A stretch of DNA of 64,000 bases from Pseudomonas sp. GD03919 (GCF_029814935.1 NZ_CP104582.1:2170001-2234000); one strand, 5' to 3'; shown: positions 16,728 through 25,801, numbered from the stretch's first letter. The notes: generated from the sequence alone by a model not told the origin. Made by a program: numbers and translations.

Positions 16728-17684
16728 TCACTCGCCTTGTTGGCGGATATCCAGGCGCAGGCCATGGATGCTGGCCTTGCCGTCGCGGACGCGTAACTGG
16801 GCGTTTTCGCGAATTTCCAGCTGCTGTATCCGGTCGCCGCGTTTGAGCTTCTCCCGGATCAGCGAGAAGGCCAGGATAGTGCCGCCTGCGTTTATCAGTT
16901 CGGGCTCATTGCGCTGGTAGCTGTACTCGTCGGCCTGGGCAAAGGTCTGCTGCCAGAGCGTGCGCAGCTGCGCCTTGCTCAGATGCTGCCAGTTACGCTC
17001 GTGCGGCAGGCGCACCAGGATCTGCGCGTCATCGTCGATCAGCGTCACCAGTGCCTCGGCATCCTGGCGTTGGGCTGCCTGGTCGACCGTCGCGATGGCC
17101 GCCAGTGCGGCGCGGCGTTCGTGCTCGGTCGGGGTGATGGTGGTGCGGCTGCCTTCGCGGCTGGCGAGAAACTGCTGGGCCTGCGGATGTTCTCCCTGCC
17201 TGGCCGCGGCCCGTATCCAGCTCAGCCCGTCACTGTGCTGGCCTTGCTTGTACAGGCGTTCACCCAGCGTCCACTGCGCCTCGGCGTTGTCCTGCTCGGC
17301 AGCACGTCGATACCACTGCGCCGCCTGGTCCGGGTCGGCCTCGGTGCCCAGCCCCAGGTCATGGGCGCGGGCTACCTCGTACATGCCGATGGCGTCACCC
17401 GCATCGGCGGCGCGCTGGTACCAGGTCAACGCCTGTTCGAGGTCGGCTGCGGTGCCCAGACCGGCGGCGTACATGTTGCCGAGGTTGAGCATGCCCTGGC
17501 GGTTACCGGCTTCGGCGAGCTGGCGATAGCGCTCTAAGGCCTCATCGAAGTCGCCCATCTTGTATACCGCATAGGCGTCCAGCACCTGGATCATCTCGCG
17601 GGCGATACGCGTCTGTTCGTCGTCGCCGGCACTCAGCGGCGTGCTCAGCAGTGTGCCCAGCAGCAGGCAGGCGAGATGCCGCAT
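16728..17684 (-). CDS. exported Sel1-repeat protein
   Basis: A 318-aa protein with signal peptide MRHLACLLLGTLLSTPLSA and about four Sel1/TPR-like repeats between residues 45 and 170 (GMLNLGNMYAAGLGTAAD, GMYEVARAHDLGLGTEAD, AQWTLGERLYKQGQ). The C-terminal third (about 190-310) reads like an NTF2/SnoaL-type domain (ALVTLIDDDAQILVRLP; TILAFSLIREK). Sel1 proteins usually act as adaptors; the partner here is unknown. It has its own start and a copy of the regulon dyad 166 bases upstream, so it probably belongs to the alcohol regulon. Confidence 0.78.
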   Translation of the reverse strand: MRHLACLLLGTLLSTPLSAGDDEQTRIAREMIQVLDAYAVYKMGDFDEALERYRQLAEAGNRQGMLNLGNMYAAGLGTAADLEQALTWYQRAADAGDAIGMYEVARAHDLGLGTEADPDQAAQWYRRAAEQDNAEAQWTLGERLYKQGQHSDGLSWIRAAARQGEHPQAQQFLASREGSRTTITPTEHERRAALAAIATVDQAAQRQDAEALVTLIDDDAQILVRLPHERNWQHLSKAQLRTLWQQTFAQADEYSYQRNEPELINAGGTILAFSLIREKLKRGDRIQQLEIRENAQLRVRDGKASIHGLRLDIRQQGE

Positions 17685-17822
17685 GGCGGTACTCCAGAGG
17701 GTGGAAGCGGTGAATTAGGCTAACAAGCCGGGTACGTGCGGTATTTAGTTCGATGGTGGCGGATGGATGCGCCGATGGTGGTGGGTAGGGCAGGGGCGAT
17801 GGGAATTCGGCCCGGATCTGGC

Positions 17823-17867
17823 GGGAAATGTGCCCAAAGTACCAGCTGGGCAGTACCAAGGTAGTAA
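17823..17867 (-). promoter_or_regulatory. dyad plus second block in the divergent region 17685-17932
   Basis: The minus strand reads TTACTACCTTGGTACTGC (17867-17850), then 8 bases later TACTTTGGGCACATTTCCC (17841-17823). The two-block layout matches 16701-16657. Orientation points to the Sel1 gene, but the site also lies 66 bases before the + strand gene at 17933. No other gene is seen in this 248-base gap. Confidence 0.6.
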
Positions 17868-17932
17868 CCCGGTGTGGGCCTTTACTTCCTAGCATGGCAG
17901 GCGACGTCCAATAACAAGAACAGGTGAACGCC

Positions 17933-18370
17933 ATGCGTATTTTCAAGGCTCTGCTACTGCCGCTGTTGCTGATCATCAGCCTGCTCGGTGTCGATCAACT
18001 GCACGCCGCCGGCGATATGACCCGCCGCCCGCTGGCACTGCCCGACCTGGTGTTGGGTAACGATGACAGCGACTACTTCATGTCGCAGACTGAGTACCAG
18101 CTGGAAACCGGCCAGGCCTACCAGCTCAAGATCATCGCCAGCGGGCAGAAGGAATACGCCTTTCAGGCGCCGGAGTTCGCCACTTCCATCTACCTGCGCA
18201 AGGTCGAGGCAGGCGGCGTTGAGGTCAAGGCGGTCACCCTCACCGAGCTGGAGTTCGAGGACGCCGGCGAGGCGGAGATCTTCTTCCTGCCGGTCAAACC
18301 GGGCAAATACCGCTTCTACGCCAAGGGCCTGGAAGGCAAGGGCATGCTTGGTCATTTCGTGGTCAAGTAG
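17933..18370 (+). CDS. small exported cupredoxin-like protein
   Basis: A 145-aa protein with a clear signal peptide (MRIFKALLLPLLLIISLLGVDQLHA). The mature part is all-beta in character and ends KPGKYRFYAKGLEGKGMLGHFVV, like the last strands of cupredoxins. The copper-site Cys and first His are not evident, so it may not bind copper. It stands immediately before the EraS/EraR pair: the kinase ATG follows this stop codon with no gap. An accessory sensory role for the kinase is possible but unproven. ATG 17933 is chosen because the signal peptide starts there. Confidence 0.7.
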   Translation: MRIFKALLLPLLLIISLLGVDQLHAAGDMTRRPLALPDLVLGNDDSDYFMSQTEYQLETGQAYQLKIIASGQKEYAFQAPEFATSIYLRKVEAGGVEVKAVTLTELEFEDAGEAEIFFLPVKPGKYRFYAKGLEGKGMLGHFVVK

Positions 18371-19636
18371 ATGACCGCCCTCGGCCGCATCAACCTCGGC
18401 GTCAGCCTGCTGTTCGTGCTGGTGACCCTGATCGGGCTGGCGCTGCTGTTGCGCCAGGCCAGCCACGATGTGCAGCGCGAGCTACAGGCCGCCGAAGCGG
18501 TGGTGGAATACCTCGGCGAAGTGGCGCGCAGCAATCCCGGCAGCCTGCGCCCGGAGCTGACCGAGAACCTGCGGCATATCCGCGTGAGCTGGCTGCGTCC
18601 GGGTGAAGAGCCCGAGCAGCAGACCGAAAGCCTCATCGAGCACTGGATCGCCGAACGCCTGCTGGGCTCGGCTTCACTGGTGGCCGATGCCTGGCCGCTG
18701 GAGGATGGCCGCGAGTTGCGTATCGCTCTCGACCCCTATGACGAGATCGAGGAAATCCAGGACTCGCTGTTGCAACTGCTACTGCTCAGCGCCTTCGCCC
18801 TGGTCCTCAGCCTGCTCACCATCCGCTTTGCCGTAAACCGGGCTCGGCGCGTGTTGGACGAGCTGCTTGCCGGCCTGCGCGAAGTCGGCGCCGGTCACTT
18901 CGATACCCGTTTGCATGACCACGGCCTGGCCGAGGCCAAGCACCTGGCGGCGCATTTCAACGAGATGACCATCACCCTGCAACAGGTGCAGGCGGACAAC
19001 GCCGAGCTGACCCAGGCGCTGCTGGAACTGCAGGAGCGCGAGCGCACGCGCCTCGGTCAGACCCTGCATGATGACCTCGGCCAGTACCTGAGTGGCATCC
19101 GTGCCCAGGCCTGCCTGCTCAAGGTGATTGCCGACCGGCCGCAGCAGGTGCAGGACACCGCGCGCCTGCTCGACGACAACTGCGAGCGCCTGCAGCAGGG
19201 CTTTCGCAGCCTGATTCGCGACCTCTACCCGGTGGTGCTGGAGCGCCTGGAGCTGGGCCCGGCGCTGCAGCAACTGGCAGCCGACTGGCAGCAGGCGCAA
19301 GGCATTCGCTGCCGTCTGCAACTGGGCGAGCACCTGCCGAGCCTGCCGCTGGCGAGCAAGGCCCACCTCTATCGCCTGGTGCAGGAGGCGCTGACCAACG
19401 TCGCCCGCCATGCCGAGGCCAGCGAAGTACGCATTCGCCTGCAACGCCGTGGTCATGGCTTGCGCCTGCTGGTGCGCGACAACGGCCAGGGTACTGCACT
19501 GCCGCTGCGCCCCGGTATCGGCCTGCGCTCGATGCGCGAACGCAGCCGCAGTCTGGGCGGCGAACTGCGCCTGCACAGCCGCCCGCAAGCCGGTTGGGCG
19601 CTGTGTCTGAACATCCCTCTGGAGGCCGCGTCATGA
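18371..19636 (+). CDS. eraS: sensor histidine kinase EraS
   Basis: A NarX/DegS-type membrane histidine kinase, 421 aa. TM1 lies at about 10-28 and TM2 at about 133-153 (LLQLLLLSAFALVLSLL), bounding a ~100-residue periplasmic loop. A HAMP-like segment runs to about 225, followed by HisKA_3 with RTRLGQTLHDDLGQYLSGIR (His at about 233) and HATPase with LVQEALTNVARHAEAS (N box), DNGQG and GIGLRSMRERS. It is the orthologue in position and type of EraS (PA1979), which with EraR activates exaA in P. aeruginosa. It is translationally coupled to both neighbours. Confidence 0.88.
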   Translation: MTALGRINLGVSLLFVLVTLIGLALLLRQASHDVQRELQAAEAVVEYLGEVARSNPGSLRPELTENLRHIRVSWLRPGEEPEQQTESLIEHWIAERLLGSASLVADAWPLEDGRELRIALDPYDEIEEIQDSLLQLLLLSAFALVLSLLTIRFAVNRARRVLDELLAGLREVGAGHFDTRLHDHGLAEAKHLAAHFNEMTITLQQVQADNAELTQALLELQERERTRLGQTLHDDLGQYLSGIRAQACLLKVIADRPQQVQDTARLLDDNCERLQQGFRSLIRDLYPVVLERLELGPALQQLAADWQQAQGIRCRLQLGEHLPSLPLASKAHLYRLVQEALTNVARHAEASEVRIRLQRRGHGLRLLVRDNGQGTALPLRPGIGLRSMRERSRSLGGELRLHSRPQAGWALCLNIPLEAAS

Positions 19637-20283
19637 AGATTCTATTGGTGGACGATCACGCCGTGGTGCGCCAGGGCTACGCAAGCCTGCTGCGCGCGCT
19701 GTTGCCGGAGGTGCAGCTGCGTGAAGCCTGCGATGGCGAACAGGCTCTGCAACGGGTGCAGGAGGAGATTCCCAACCTGGTGATCATGGACATCGGCCTG
19801 CCCGGCATCAGCGGCCTGGAAACTACCCGCCGCCTGCGTCAGCGCCTGCCGCAACTGCGCGTGCTGTTCTTCAGCATGCATGACGAACTGCCCCTGGTGC
19901 GCCAGGCGCTGGACGCCGGCGCCATCGGCTACCTGACCAAGAACTCGTCGCCGGAAGTGCTGGTAGAAGCGGTCAAACGCACCGCCTCCGGCCACGCCTA
20001 TATCGAGCAGCAGTTGGCGACCCAGCTGGCCTGCAACCCTGCCAGCAGCGACGGCCTCGACCCGCGCCTGCGCGAACTGACCCAGCGCGAGTTCGAAATC
20101 TTCGTCATGCTCGCCCGCGGCCTGCCACCCCGGCAGATCGCCGAGAAGCTGTGCATCAGCGCCAAGACCCTGTCCAACTACCAGACCCTGGTGAAGAACA
20201 AACTGCAGATCAGCTCGCAGGCGGAGCTGGTGCATTTGGCGATTGATAGCGGAGTGGTCAGGGTGGGGATGGAGAGTGCCTGA
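19633..20283 (+). CDS. eraR: LuxR/NarL-type response regulator EraR
   Basis: A 216-aa response regulator overlapping the kinase stop (ATGA). The receiver starts MKILLVDDHAVVRQGYASLL, has Asp in LVIMDIGLPGISG (about 54) and Lys in GYLTKNSSP. The C-terminal HTH reads LTQREFEIFVMLARGLPPRQ and AKTLSNYQTLVKNKLQI. In P. aeruginosa this regulator controls exaA expression. With ErbR it is the second candidate for binding the 18-bp dyads in this window. Confidence 0.88.
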   Translation: MKILLVDDHAVVRQGYASLLRALLPEVQLREACDGEQALQRVQEEIPNLVIMDIGLPGISGLETTRRLRQRLPQLRVLFFSMHDELPLVRQALDAGAIGYLTKNSSPEVLVEAVKRTASGHAYIEQQLATQLACNPASSDGLDPRLRELTQREFEIFVMLARGLPPRQIAEKLCISAKTLSNYQTLVKNKLQISSQAELVHLAIDSGVVRVGMESA

Positions 20284-20306
20284 TCAGGGCGAGACCTGCC
20301 GACGTT

Positions 20307-20434
20307 TGATCGTTCCCACGCTTTGCATGGGAATGCAGCCCTCGACGCTCCGCGTCCGCGTGTCGGTCGTGGCGCATATGCATCCGCTGGCGACGCAGAA
20401 CGTCGCGGGCTAGCTCCCACGCGGAGCGTGGGAG
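20307..20434. repeat. compound hairpin repeat CGTTCCCACGC..GCGTGGGAGC
   Basis: Two hairpins (TTCCCACGCTTTGCATGGGAA near 20312-20332, shown here by its arms, and CTCCCACGCGGAGCGTGGGA from 20414) bracket about 80 bases of imperfect palindrome. It is related to the element at 12572. No gene is seen in 20284-20547. Confidence 0.65.
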
Positions 20435-20547
20435 CCATATGTCGCTTCCGCTGCCTTCTCGCACCATCCGCCAAGCTGCATTCGCCTGGTTGTTTGGTGG
20501 GCTGAAGCGGATCGCCGCGCGGCCCACCTTAGATGGGGTGCGGCGAA

Positions 20548-21201
20548 TCAGTCCCAGCCTTTCGGGCAGTCGATGCAGCCGGGCATGTTGGCGTCCTGAA
20601 AGTTGCCGAAGCGGGTGCGTGCACCAGTGAGGTTGGCATTTTCCAGGTTGGAGCCGCCGAGTTTCACTTCCTGCAGGTTGGCATCTTCCAGGTGCGCGCC
20701 CTTGAGGTCGGCCTTGCTCAGCCAGGTCATTTCCAGGTTGGCGGCCTGCAGCTGGACGTTGTGCAGTTTGGCGCCGGAGAGGCGGGCGAACTCCAGGTTG
20801 GCGGCGCGCATGTCAGCGCCTTCGAATTGTGCCGCCTGGGCGAACAGCGCCCAGCCGCTGATGGCCACCAGGTTGGCGCCAGACAGGTCGGCCAGGCGCA
20901 GGTTGCTTTGTTGCAGGCTGGCGCGGGTCAGGTTGGCGCCACGCAGCTTGGCTTTTTCCAGGTTGGCCAGGTCCAGCGTGGCGTGACGCAGGTCAGCGCC
21001 GGAAAGGTCAGCACCGGACAGGTTCATGCGGCGCATGTCGAGGTTGCGCAGGTCGGCGCCGCGCAGGTTGGCGTTGGGGCATTGGCTGTCAGGTTCGATA
21101 CGGCAGCCGTTGATCTGTGGCACGCCGTCGGTCTCGGCGCCGATGGCGTGGCTGCCGATTACCAGCAGCAGAACCGGAATAAGCAGGGGCAGGTAGTTCA
21201 T
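20548..21201 (-). CDS. exported pentapeptide-repeat protein
   Basis: A 217-aa protein with a signal peptide (MNYLPLLIPVLLLVIGSHAIG), then about 28 tandem A(D/N)LxX repeats from residue 43 to 205 (ANLRGADLRNLDMRRMNLSG and so on), forming a right-handed quadrilateral beta-helix. Cys pairs bracket the helix: C33 and C41 before it, and CIDC at the end. It lies between eraR and exaA, where P. aeruginosa has PA1981. Its function is unknown; export suggests a periplasmic structural partner rather than a gyrase-protecting Qnr-like role. Confidence 0.8.
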   Translation of the reverse strand: MNYLPLLIPVLLLVIGSHAIGAETDGVPQINGCRIEPDSQCPNANLRGADLRNLDMRRMNLSGADLSGADLRHATLDLANLEKAKLRGANLTRASLQQSNLRLADLSGANLVAISGWALFAQAAQFEGADMRAANLEFARLSGAKLHNVQLQAANLEMTWLSKADLKGAHLEDANLQEVKLGGSNLENANLTGARTRFGNFQDANMPGCIDCPKGWD

Positions 21202-21380
21202 GGCGAGTCCTCGGAGAGTTGCCTGATTCGCTTCGCGGCCGATGCGCAATGACGCCCAGCCGCTGGCACGCGAATACGGTGGGGAGCAGGGGTAGGGGGC
21301 GCTGCGCGCCCCCTGATCGAATGCCCATGGCAAGAAGCTGTGCGCATGACGCACCCCGGGGTGCGCCATGCATTCAGCCT

Positions 21381-23243
21381 TTAGCGTTTGGCAGTGGTCT
21401 TGTCCCAGCTCGGCAGCTTGAACACCCAGAAGGAACCACCCTGGGCAATCGGCTTGGTCAGGTCGGCCATGTCGCCACCCCAGAGAGGTACGGCACCGCC
21501 GTAGCCGGCGGTTACGCCGATGTACTGCTCGCCGTCCTGTTCCCAGGTAACGGGCGGGGAGATGATTCCGGTGCCGACCTGGAACTTCCACAGCTCCTTG
21601 CCGTTCTTGGCGTCGAAGGCCTTGAAGTAGCCGTCGCCGGTGCCGGTGAATACCAGGTTGCCCTTGGTAGCCAGCACCCCGGCCCACAGTGGCAGGCGCT
21701 CCTTGTGTTCCCAGGCGACCTTGCCGGTGGTCGGGTTCATCGCGCGCAGGATGCCGACGTGGTCGTCATACAGGCGCTTGATGCGGAAGCCCATGCCCAG
21801 GTAGGCGGAGCCCTTCTTGTAGGTAGCTTCCTCGGCCCAGTAGTCCTCCTTCCAGTGGTTGGCCGGGACGTAGAACAGGCCGGTGTCCTGGCTGTAGGCC
21901 ATCGGGTTCCAGTTCTTGCCGCCGAGGAAGGGCGGGGAGACTTCGACCACTTCACCCTTGGTTTCACCAGGCTTGGGCTTCGGCGGGCGTTGCCCCGGAT
22001 TCTCCACCGGGCGACCGGTTTCCAGGTCGATGTGGCTGGCCCAGGTGATCTTGTCGACGAAGGGGAAGGCATTTTTCAGTTTGCCGTTGCTGCGGTCGAC
22101 CACGTAGAAGAAGCCGTTGCGGTCGGCGTGGGCAGTGGCCTTGGTGACCTTGCCGTCCTTGTCCTTGTAATCGAACAGCACCAGCTCGTTGTTGCCGGAG
22201 AAGTCCCAGGCGTCGTTCGGGGTGTGCTGGTAGAACCACTTCACTTCACCGGTGGTGGGGTCGACGCCGACCTGGCCGGAGGTGTACAGGCTGTCGTAAT
22301 CCTTGGGATCGCCACCGTCGCTGGTGCGTGCCCAGCCGTTCCACGGGGCCGGGTTGCCGGCGCCGATGATGATGGTGTTGGTCTCGGCATCGAAACTGGC
22401 GCTCTGCCACGGCGCACCACCGCCCTGGCTCCAGGCTTCCTTCTTGCCGGTCGGGTGGTTGGGATCATCCGGCCAGCTCGGCGCCTTGATGTCGCCAGTC
22501 GGGGTACTTTCCTTGCCATTCAGGCGGCCCATGTGGCCTTCGACGAACGGACGCATCCAGACTTCTTCGCCAGTCTCCGGATCGCGGGCGAACAGCTTGC
22601 CGACCACGCCGAATTCATCGCCGGAGCTGCCGTGGATGACCAGCACCTTGCCGGTCTTGCCATCTTTGACGATGGTCGGCGCGCCGGTCATGGTGTAGCC
22701 GGCTGAGTGATCGCCGAACTTCTTGTTCCACACCACCTTGCCGGTGTCCTTGTTCAGCGCCACGACGCGGGCGTCGAGGGTGCCGAAATAGATCTTGTCG
22801 CCATAGATGGCGGCGCCACGGTTGACCACGTCACAGCACGGACGGATGTCGTCGGGCAGGCGATGGCTGTAAGTCCACAGGCGTTTGCCGGTCTTGGCGT
22901 CGAGGGCGAACACGCGTGAGTAGGAGCCGGTCACGTAGACCACGCCGTCGTGGACGATCGCCTGCGATTCCTGGCCGCGCTGCTTCTCGTCACCGAAGGA
23001 GTAGCTCCAGGCCGGGGTCAGCTTGAACACGTTGTCGGCGTTGACCTGAGCCAGTGGGCTCCAGCGCTGGGCGTTGGTGCCCATGCCGTACTGCAGCACG
23101 TTGCTGGTGGTGAGGTGGTCATTGGCAATGTCGTCCCAGGTGACCGGTTTGGCCAACGCCCCCTGGCTCAGCGCCAGGCCGCCAGCCAGCATCAGAGCAA
23201 GCGCCAGGGGGCGCGGGGTGCTGGGTAGGTTTCTTGTTGTCAT
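21381..23243 (-). CDS. exaA: PQQ-dependent ethanol dehydrogenase ExaA (calcium type)
   Basis: Periplasmic quinoprotein that oxidises ethanol and other primary alcohols to aldehydes and passes electrons to cytochrome c550. It has 620 aa with a signal peptide to about residue 31. The eight-bladed propeller shows the adjacent-Cys disulfide PCCDV (C136-C137), GAGNPAPWNGW, and the catalytic segment NDAWDFSGNNE with Asp347. The residue two positions after that Asp is Ser349, the pattern of Ca2+-dependent enzymes. ATG 23243 begins the signal peptide. It is divergent from exaB across a 290-bp regulatory region. The neighbouring eraSR pair controls this gene in P. aeruginosa. Confidence 0.93.
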   Translation of the reverse strand: MTTRNLPSTPRPLALALMLAGGLALSQGALAKPVTWDDIANDHLTTSNVLQYGMGTNAQRWSPLAQVNADNVFKLTPAWSYSFGDEKQRGQESQAIVHDGVVYVTGSYSRVFALDAKTGKRLWTYSHRLPDDIRPCCDVVNRGAAIYGDKIYFGTLDARVVALNKDTGKVVWNKKFGDHSAGYTMTGAPTIVKDGKTGKVLVIHGSSGDEFGVVGKLFARDPETGEEVWMRPFVEGHMGRLNGKESTPTGDIKAPSWPDDPNHPTGKKEAWSQGGGAPWQSASFDAETNTIIIGAGNPAPWNGWARTSDGGDPKDYDSLYTSGQVGVDPTTGEVKWFYQHTPNDAWDFSGNNELVLFDYKDKDGKVTKATAHADRNGFFYVVDRSNGKLKNAFPFVDKITWASHIDLETGRPVENPGQRPPKPKPGETKGEVVEVSPPFLGGKNWNPMAYSQDTGLFYVPANHWKEDYWAEEATYKKGSAYLGMGFRIKRLYDDHVGILRAMNPTTGKVAWEHKERLPLWAGVLATKGNLVFTGTGDGYFKAFDAKNGKELWKFQVGTGIISPPVTWEQDGEQYIGVTAGYGGAVPLWGGDMADLTKPIAQGGSFWVFKLPSWDKTTAKR

Positions 23244-23410
23244 GGTTGTGCTTCCCGTTGAAGAAAGTGGTCGCCGCAGTGGCAAGCCGATGGTGGAACC
23301 CGGCCACCTTTGCGCCTACGGAAAAACTCCCGCCTTTGCCGGGAGGATTTCCCGACCGGGTCATGACTTGGCCTTGCTGCCAAGGCATCACGCACACCCC
23401 CTCCCAAGCC

Positions 23411-23428
23411 CTACTACCAAGGGACTAG
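23411..23428 (+). promoter_or_regulatory. 18-bp dyad in the exaA-exaB divergent region
   Basis: CTACTACCAAGGGACTAG; twelve of 18 positions are dyad-symmetric (CTA.T.CC..GG.A.TAG). It lies 106 bases before exaB. It is the best-formed member of the set and I use it as the reference sequence. The rest of 23244-23533 holds no gene. Confidence 0.65.
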
Positions 23429-23533
23429 AACGCGACCACCAAAGCAGCATTCGGCGTGTCGCGCGGCCTTTCTAAGATGGTCGCCACGAGCTCTGTATGG
23501 GCTGTCTTGCGTGCATTAGATGAGGTCCTAGCC

Positions 23534-23953
23534 ATGAACAAGAAGATCCAATCCACCCTGGCGCTGCTGTTGCTCGCCGCATCGACCAATCTCTGGGCGC
23601 ACGGTGATGTGGTACCGCAGGCGGTGAACACCGAGGGCCTGGAACCGCTGGGTGAGGATTGGCTGGACGAGAATCCCTATCGCGACAACCCGCGCGCCAT
23701 CGAGATCGGTGCGTCGGCCTACAACCAGAATTGCGCGGCTTGCCACGGCCTGGAAGCCAAGTCCGGTGGTATCGCCCCGGACCTGCGCCTGCTCGAGCTG
23801 GGTGCCATGGGTGACGAGTGGTACAAGGAACGGGTGATCAACGGTGCGGTGCGCGATGGCCGCGTGTATATGCCGAAGATGGCCGACTTCCTCAGTCAGG
23901 AAGCGTTGTGGGCGGTGCGTAGCTACCTGGAGAGCGTGCACGTCGAGGAGTAA
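23534..23953 (+). CDS. exaB: cytochrome c550 ExaB
   Basis: Periplasmic c-type cytochrome that accepts electrons from the quinoprotein alcohol dehydrogenases. It has 139 aa with a signal peptide (MNKKIQSTLALLLLAASTNLWA), one haem-binding CAACH at residues 67-71, and a probable axial Met in YMPKM near residue 119. ATG 23534 follows a plausible ribosome site and starts the signal peptide. It carries the regulon dyad upstream and is followed on the same strand by the MoxJ-like, SoxYZ-like and metallohydrolase genes. Confidence 0.92.
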   Translation: MNKKIQSTLALLLLAASTNLWAHGDVVPQAVNTEGLEPLGEDWLDENPYRDNPRAIEIGASAYNQNCAACHGLEAKSGGIAPDLRLLELGAMGDEWYKERVINGAVRDGRVYMPKMADFLSQEALWAVRSYLESVHVEE

Positions 23954-24101
23954 GCGCTTGATGATAAATCTGCTGCGCTCGGCATCTCGCGTTTCGGCGG
24001 TGCTTGCAATGCTCATGTATTTCAATACATTCCGCTTGCTGCGCGCAGGCCCAGCGCGACCTGCCATCGCTCGCGACGATTTCTTCATAAGCGCTCGCGC
24101 A

Positions 24102-24974
24102 ATGCGCCGGCTGATCCTCCTGTGTGGCCTGCTGTTTTTCCTGGGTACGGCCCAGGCGCAGGTGCGCGACTTCGACCGCATCACCGAGTCGGGCACCCTG
24201 CGCGTGGCGCTGTACCAGAACTTCCCGCCCTACAGCTACGAGCAGGACGGTCAGCCGCGTGGCGTCGACTACGAGCTGGCCAAGGCGTTGGCCGAAGGGC
24301 TTGGGCTGAAGCTGGAAGTGATGTGGGCGCCGCCGGGTGAAAAACTCGACGATGACCTGCGCGACTACATCTGGCGTGGTCGGGTGACTGCACAGGGCCA
24401 GCTGGCCGATGTGATGCTGCGTGTGCCCTACGACCGCGACTACGCGCAGATGCGCAATGAGCTGGGCGAGCTGGTCAACGAACGCGTGGTGATGTTCGGC
24501 CCCTATCAGCGCGAGCGCTGGCAACTGGCTTTCGATCGTCGGCGCCTGCCCGAGGTGCCGAGCATCGTTGCGTTGCGCCAGCATCCGGTGGGCGTGGAAG
24601 TCGAGAGTGTGCCCTCGTTCTACCTGAGTTCGGTGCAGGGCGGCATGCTCAGCCAGGAAACCCGCCATTACCCGACGCCGAAGCTGGCCTTTGCGGCCAT
24701 GCAGGGTGGTGAAGTGGATGCGGTGATGGCGCTGCGTGGCGAGGTTGACTGGCTGGTGCATGAGGCCGATGACCCGCAACTGGCGCTAGCGGAGAACGCC
24801 TACCCGGACATGGGCCGGCAGATCTGGGAAATCGGCATGGCGGTGCACGAAACCAACCGGCAATTGGCCTATGCCCTGGAAGAACAGCTGGAAAACATGA
24901 TCCTCGACGGCTCACTCGAGCGCCTGTACGCGCGCTACGGACTGCGCTACGAGAAGCCGGAACAATACCAATAA
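24102..24974 (+). CDS. quinoprotein-associated periplasmic binding protein (MoxJ-like)
   Basis: Family-3 solute-binding protein fold, 290 aa, with signal peptide MRRLILLCGLLFFLGTAQA. FDRITESGTLRVALYQNFPP and RGVDYELAKALAEGLGLKLE match the quinoprotein dehydrogenase-associated SBP family related to MoxJ/XoxJ. XoxJ-type proteins are thought to help activate or mature the dehydrogenase rather than import a nutrient. The frame is open upstream to the exaB stop, but that part resembles repeated DNA containing the small hairpin ATGTATTTCAATACAT, so I use ATG 24102. Confidence 0.82.
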   Translation: MRRLILLCGLLFFLGTAQAQVRDFDRITESGTLRVALYQNFPPYSYEQDGQPRGVDYELAKALAEGLGLKLEVMWAPPGEKLDDDLRDYIWRGRVTAQGQLADVMLRVPYDRDYAQMRNELGELVNERVVMFGPYQRERWQLAFDRRRLPEVPSIVALRQHPVGVEVESVPSFYLSSVQGGMLSQETRHYPTPKLAFAAMQGGEVDAVMALRGEVDWLVHEADDPQLALAENAYPDMGRQIWEIGMAVHETNRQLAYALEEQLENMILDGSLERLYARYGLRYEKPEQYQ

Positions 24975-24995
24975 GAGTCGAGCCGGAGGTGGGCG

Positions 24996-25745
24996 ATGGA
25001 TTGGCGTAGCCTGATATTGCTGGCCCTGTTTGCCTGGGCCTGGGAAGTGCGGGCCGCCGCGCCCGATCCGGTCACCTCGGTGATGTGGGACTACTACCAC
25101 CAGCGTCTGCTCAACGGTGAGGCCTTCGTCTTCGACGACAAGGTTCGTCTCGAGGTGCCGCCATTCGCCGAGGATGCGCGCCAGGTGCCGATCCAGATCG
25201 ACGCCAGCGCCTACCGCGGCAAGGTCAAGCGCATTCTGGCCTGGGCCGAACTCAACCCCATCCCGCGTATTCTCGACTTCGCCCCCGGTGAGCATCTGGA
25301 GCCGAGCCTGGCCATTCGCATCCGTGTCGAGCAGGCCACGCCGATTCGCGCGGCGGTGCTGACCGACGATGGCGTCTGGCATATCGGCTCGGCCCGCGTC
25401 GAAGCAGCAGGCGGCGGTTGCACCGCGCCCAGCGTGGTGCGTGCCGAGGCCGGCTGGGAGGAGCGCCTGGGTCAGGTACTGGGCAAGCGCTTCGTGCGCG
25501 GTGAGGACAGCCGCCTGCGCCTGCAGGTGTCGCACCCGATGGATAACGGCCTGGTCGGTGGTATCCCCGAGTTCTATATCGAGCAAGCCGAGCTGCGCGA
25601 TGCCGAGGGTCAGGTGTTGGGGCGCATCGAGTTATTTCCCGCGGTCAGCGAGAACCCGACGCTGACCTTCGACCTGCGCGACGACCGGCAGGCCGAGGTC
25701 TGGCTGCGCGACAACAACGGCAACGAATTCCAGGCCGCGTTCTGA
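24996..25745 (+). CDS. quinoprotein-associated SoxYZ-like carrier protein
   Basis: A 249-aa exported protein (signal to about residue 21) fusing a SoxY-like domain to a SoxZ-like domain. The SoxY swinging-arm motif appears internally as GGGC at 139-142, with Cys142 the probable carrier residue; the SoxZ-like part starts near LRLQVSHPMDNGLVGG. The family occurs beside PQQ dehydrogenases with a metallohydrolase, which is also the case here (next gene). What is carried on the Cys is unknown. GGAGG precedes ATG 24996. Confidence 0.83.
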   Translation: MDWRSLILLALFAWAWEVRAAAPDPVTSVMWDYYHQRLLNGEAFVFDDKVRLEVPPFAEDARQVPIQIDASAYRGKVKRILAWAELNPIPRILDFAPGEHLEPSLAIRIRVEQATPIRAAVLTDDGVWHIGSARVEAAGGGCTAPSVVRAEAGWEERLGQVLGKRFVRGEDSRLRLQVSHPMDNGLVGGIPEFYIEQAELRDAEGQVLGRIELFPAVSENPTLTFDLRDDRQAEVWLRDNNGNEFQAAF

Positions 25746-25757
25746 ACACCGCGACCG

Positions 25758-25780
25758 GTAGGGTGCGCCGTGTGCGCACC
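25758..25780. repeat. GTAGGGTGCGCC repeat between the carrier and hydrolase genes
   Basis: GTAGGGTGCGCCGTGTGCGC unit followed by ACC; a single arm of the family also found at 13406, 31239, 32626, 33483 and inside pqqH. Confidence 0.7.
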
Positions 25781-25801
25781 AATCCCATCTAGGAGGCCTC
25801 C

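Noticed and set aside
20548..21687. Longer 379-codon version of the pentapeptide-repeat gene
   Set aside because: The extra N-terminal part overlaps the 3' end of exaA in another frame; the signal peptide at 21201 marks the real start.
24102..24974. Reading the MoxJ-like gene as a general amino-acid importer component
   Set aside because: No permease or ATPase gene is adjacent, and the gene sits between a cytochrome and a SoxYZ-like carrier of the quinoprotein cluster.
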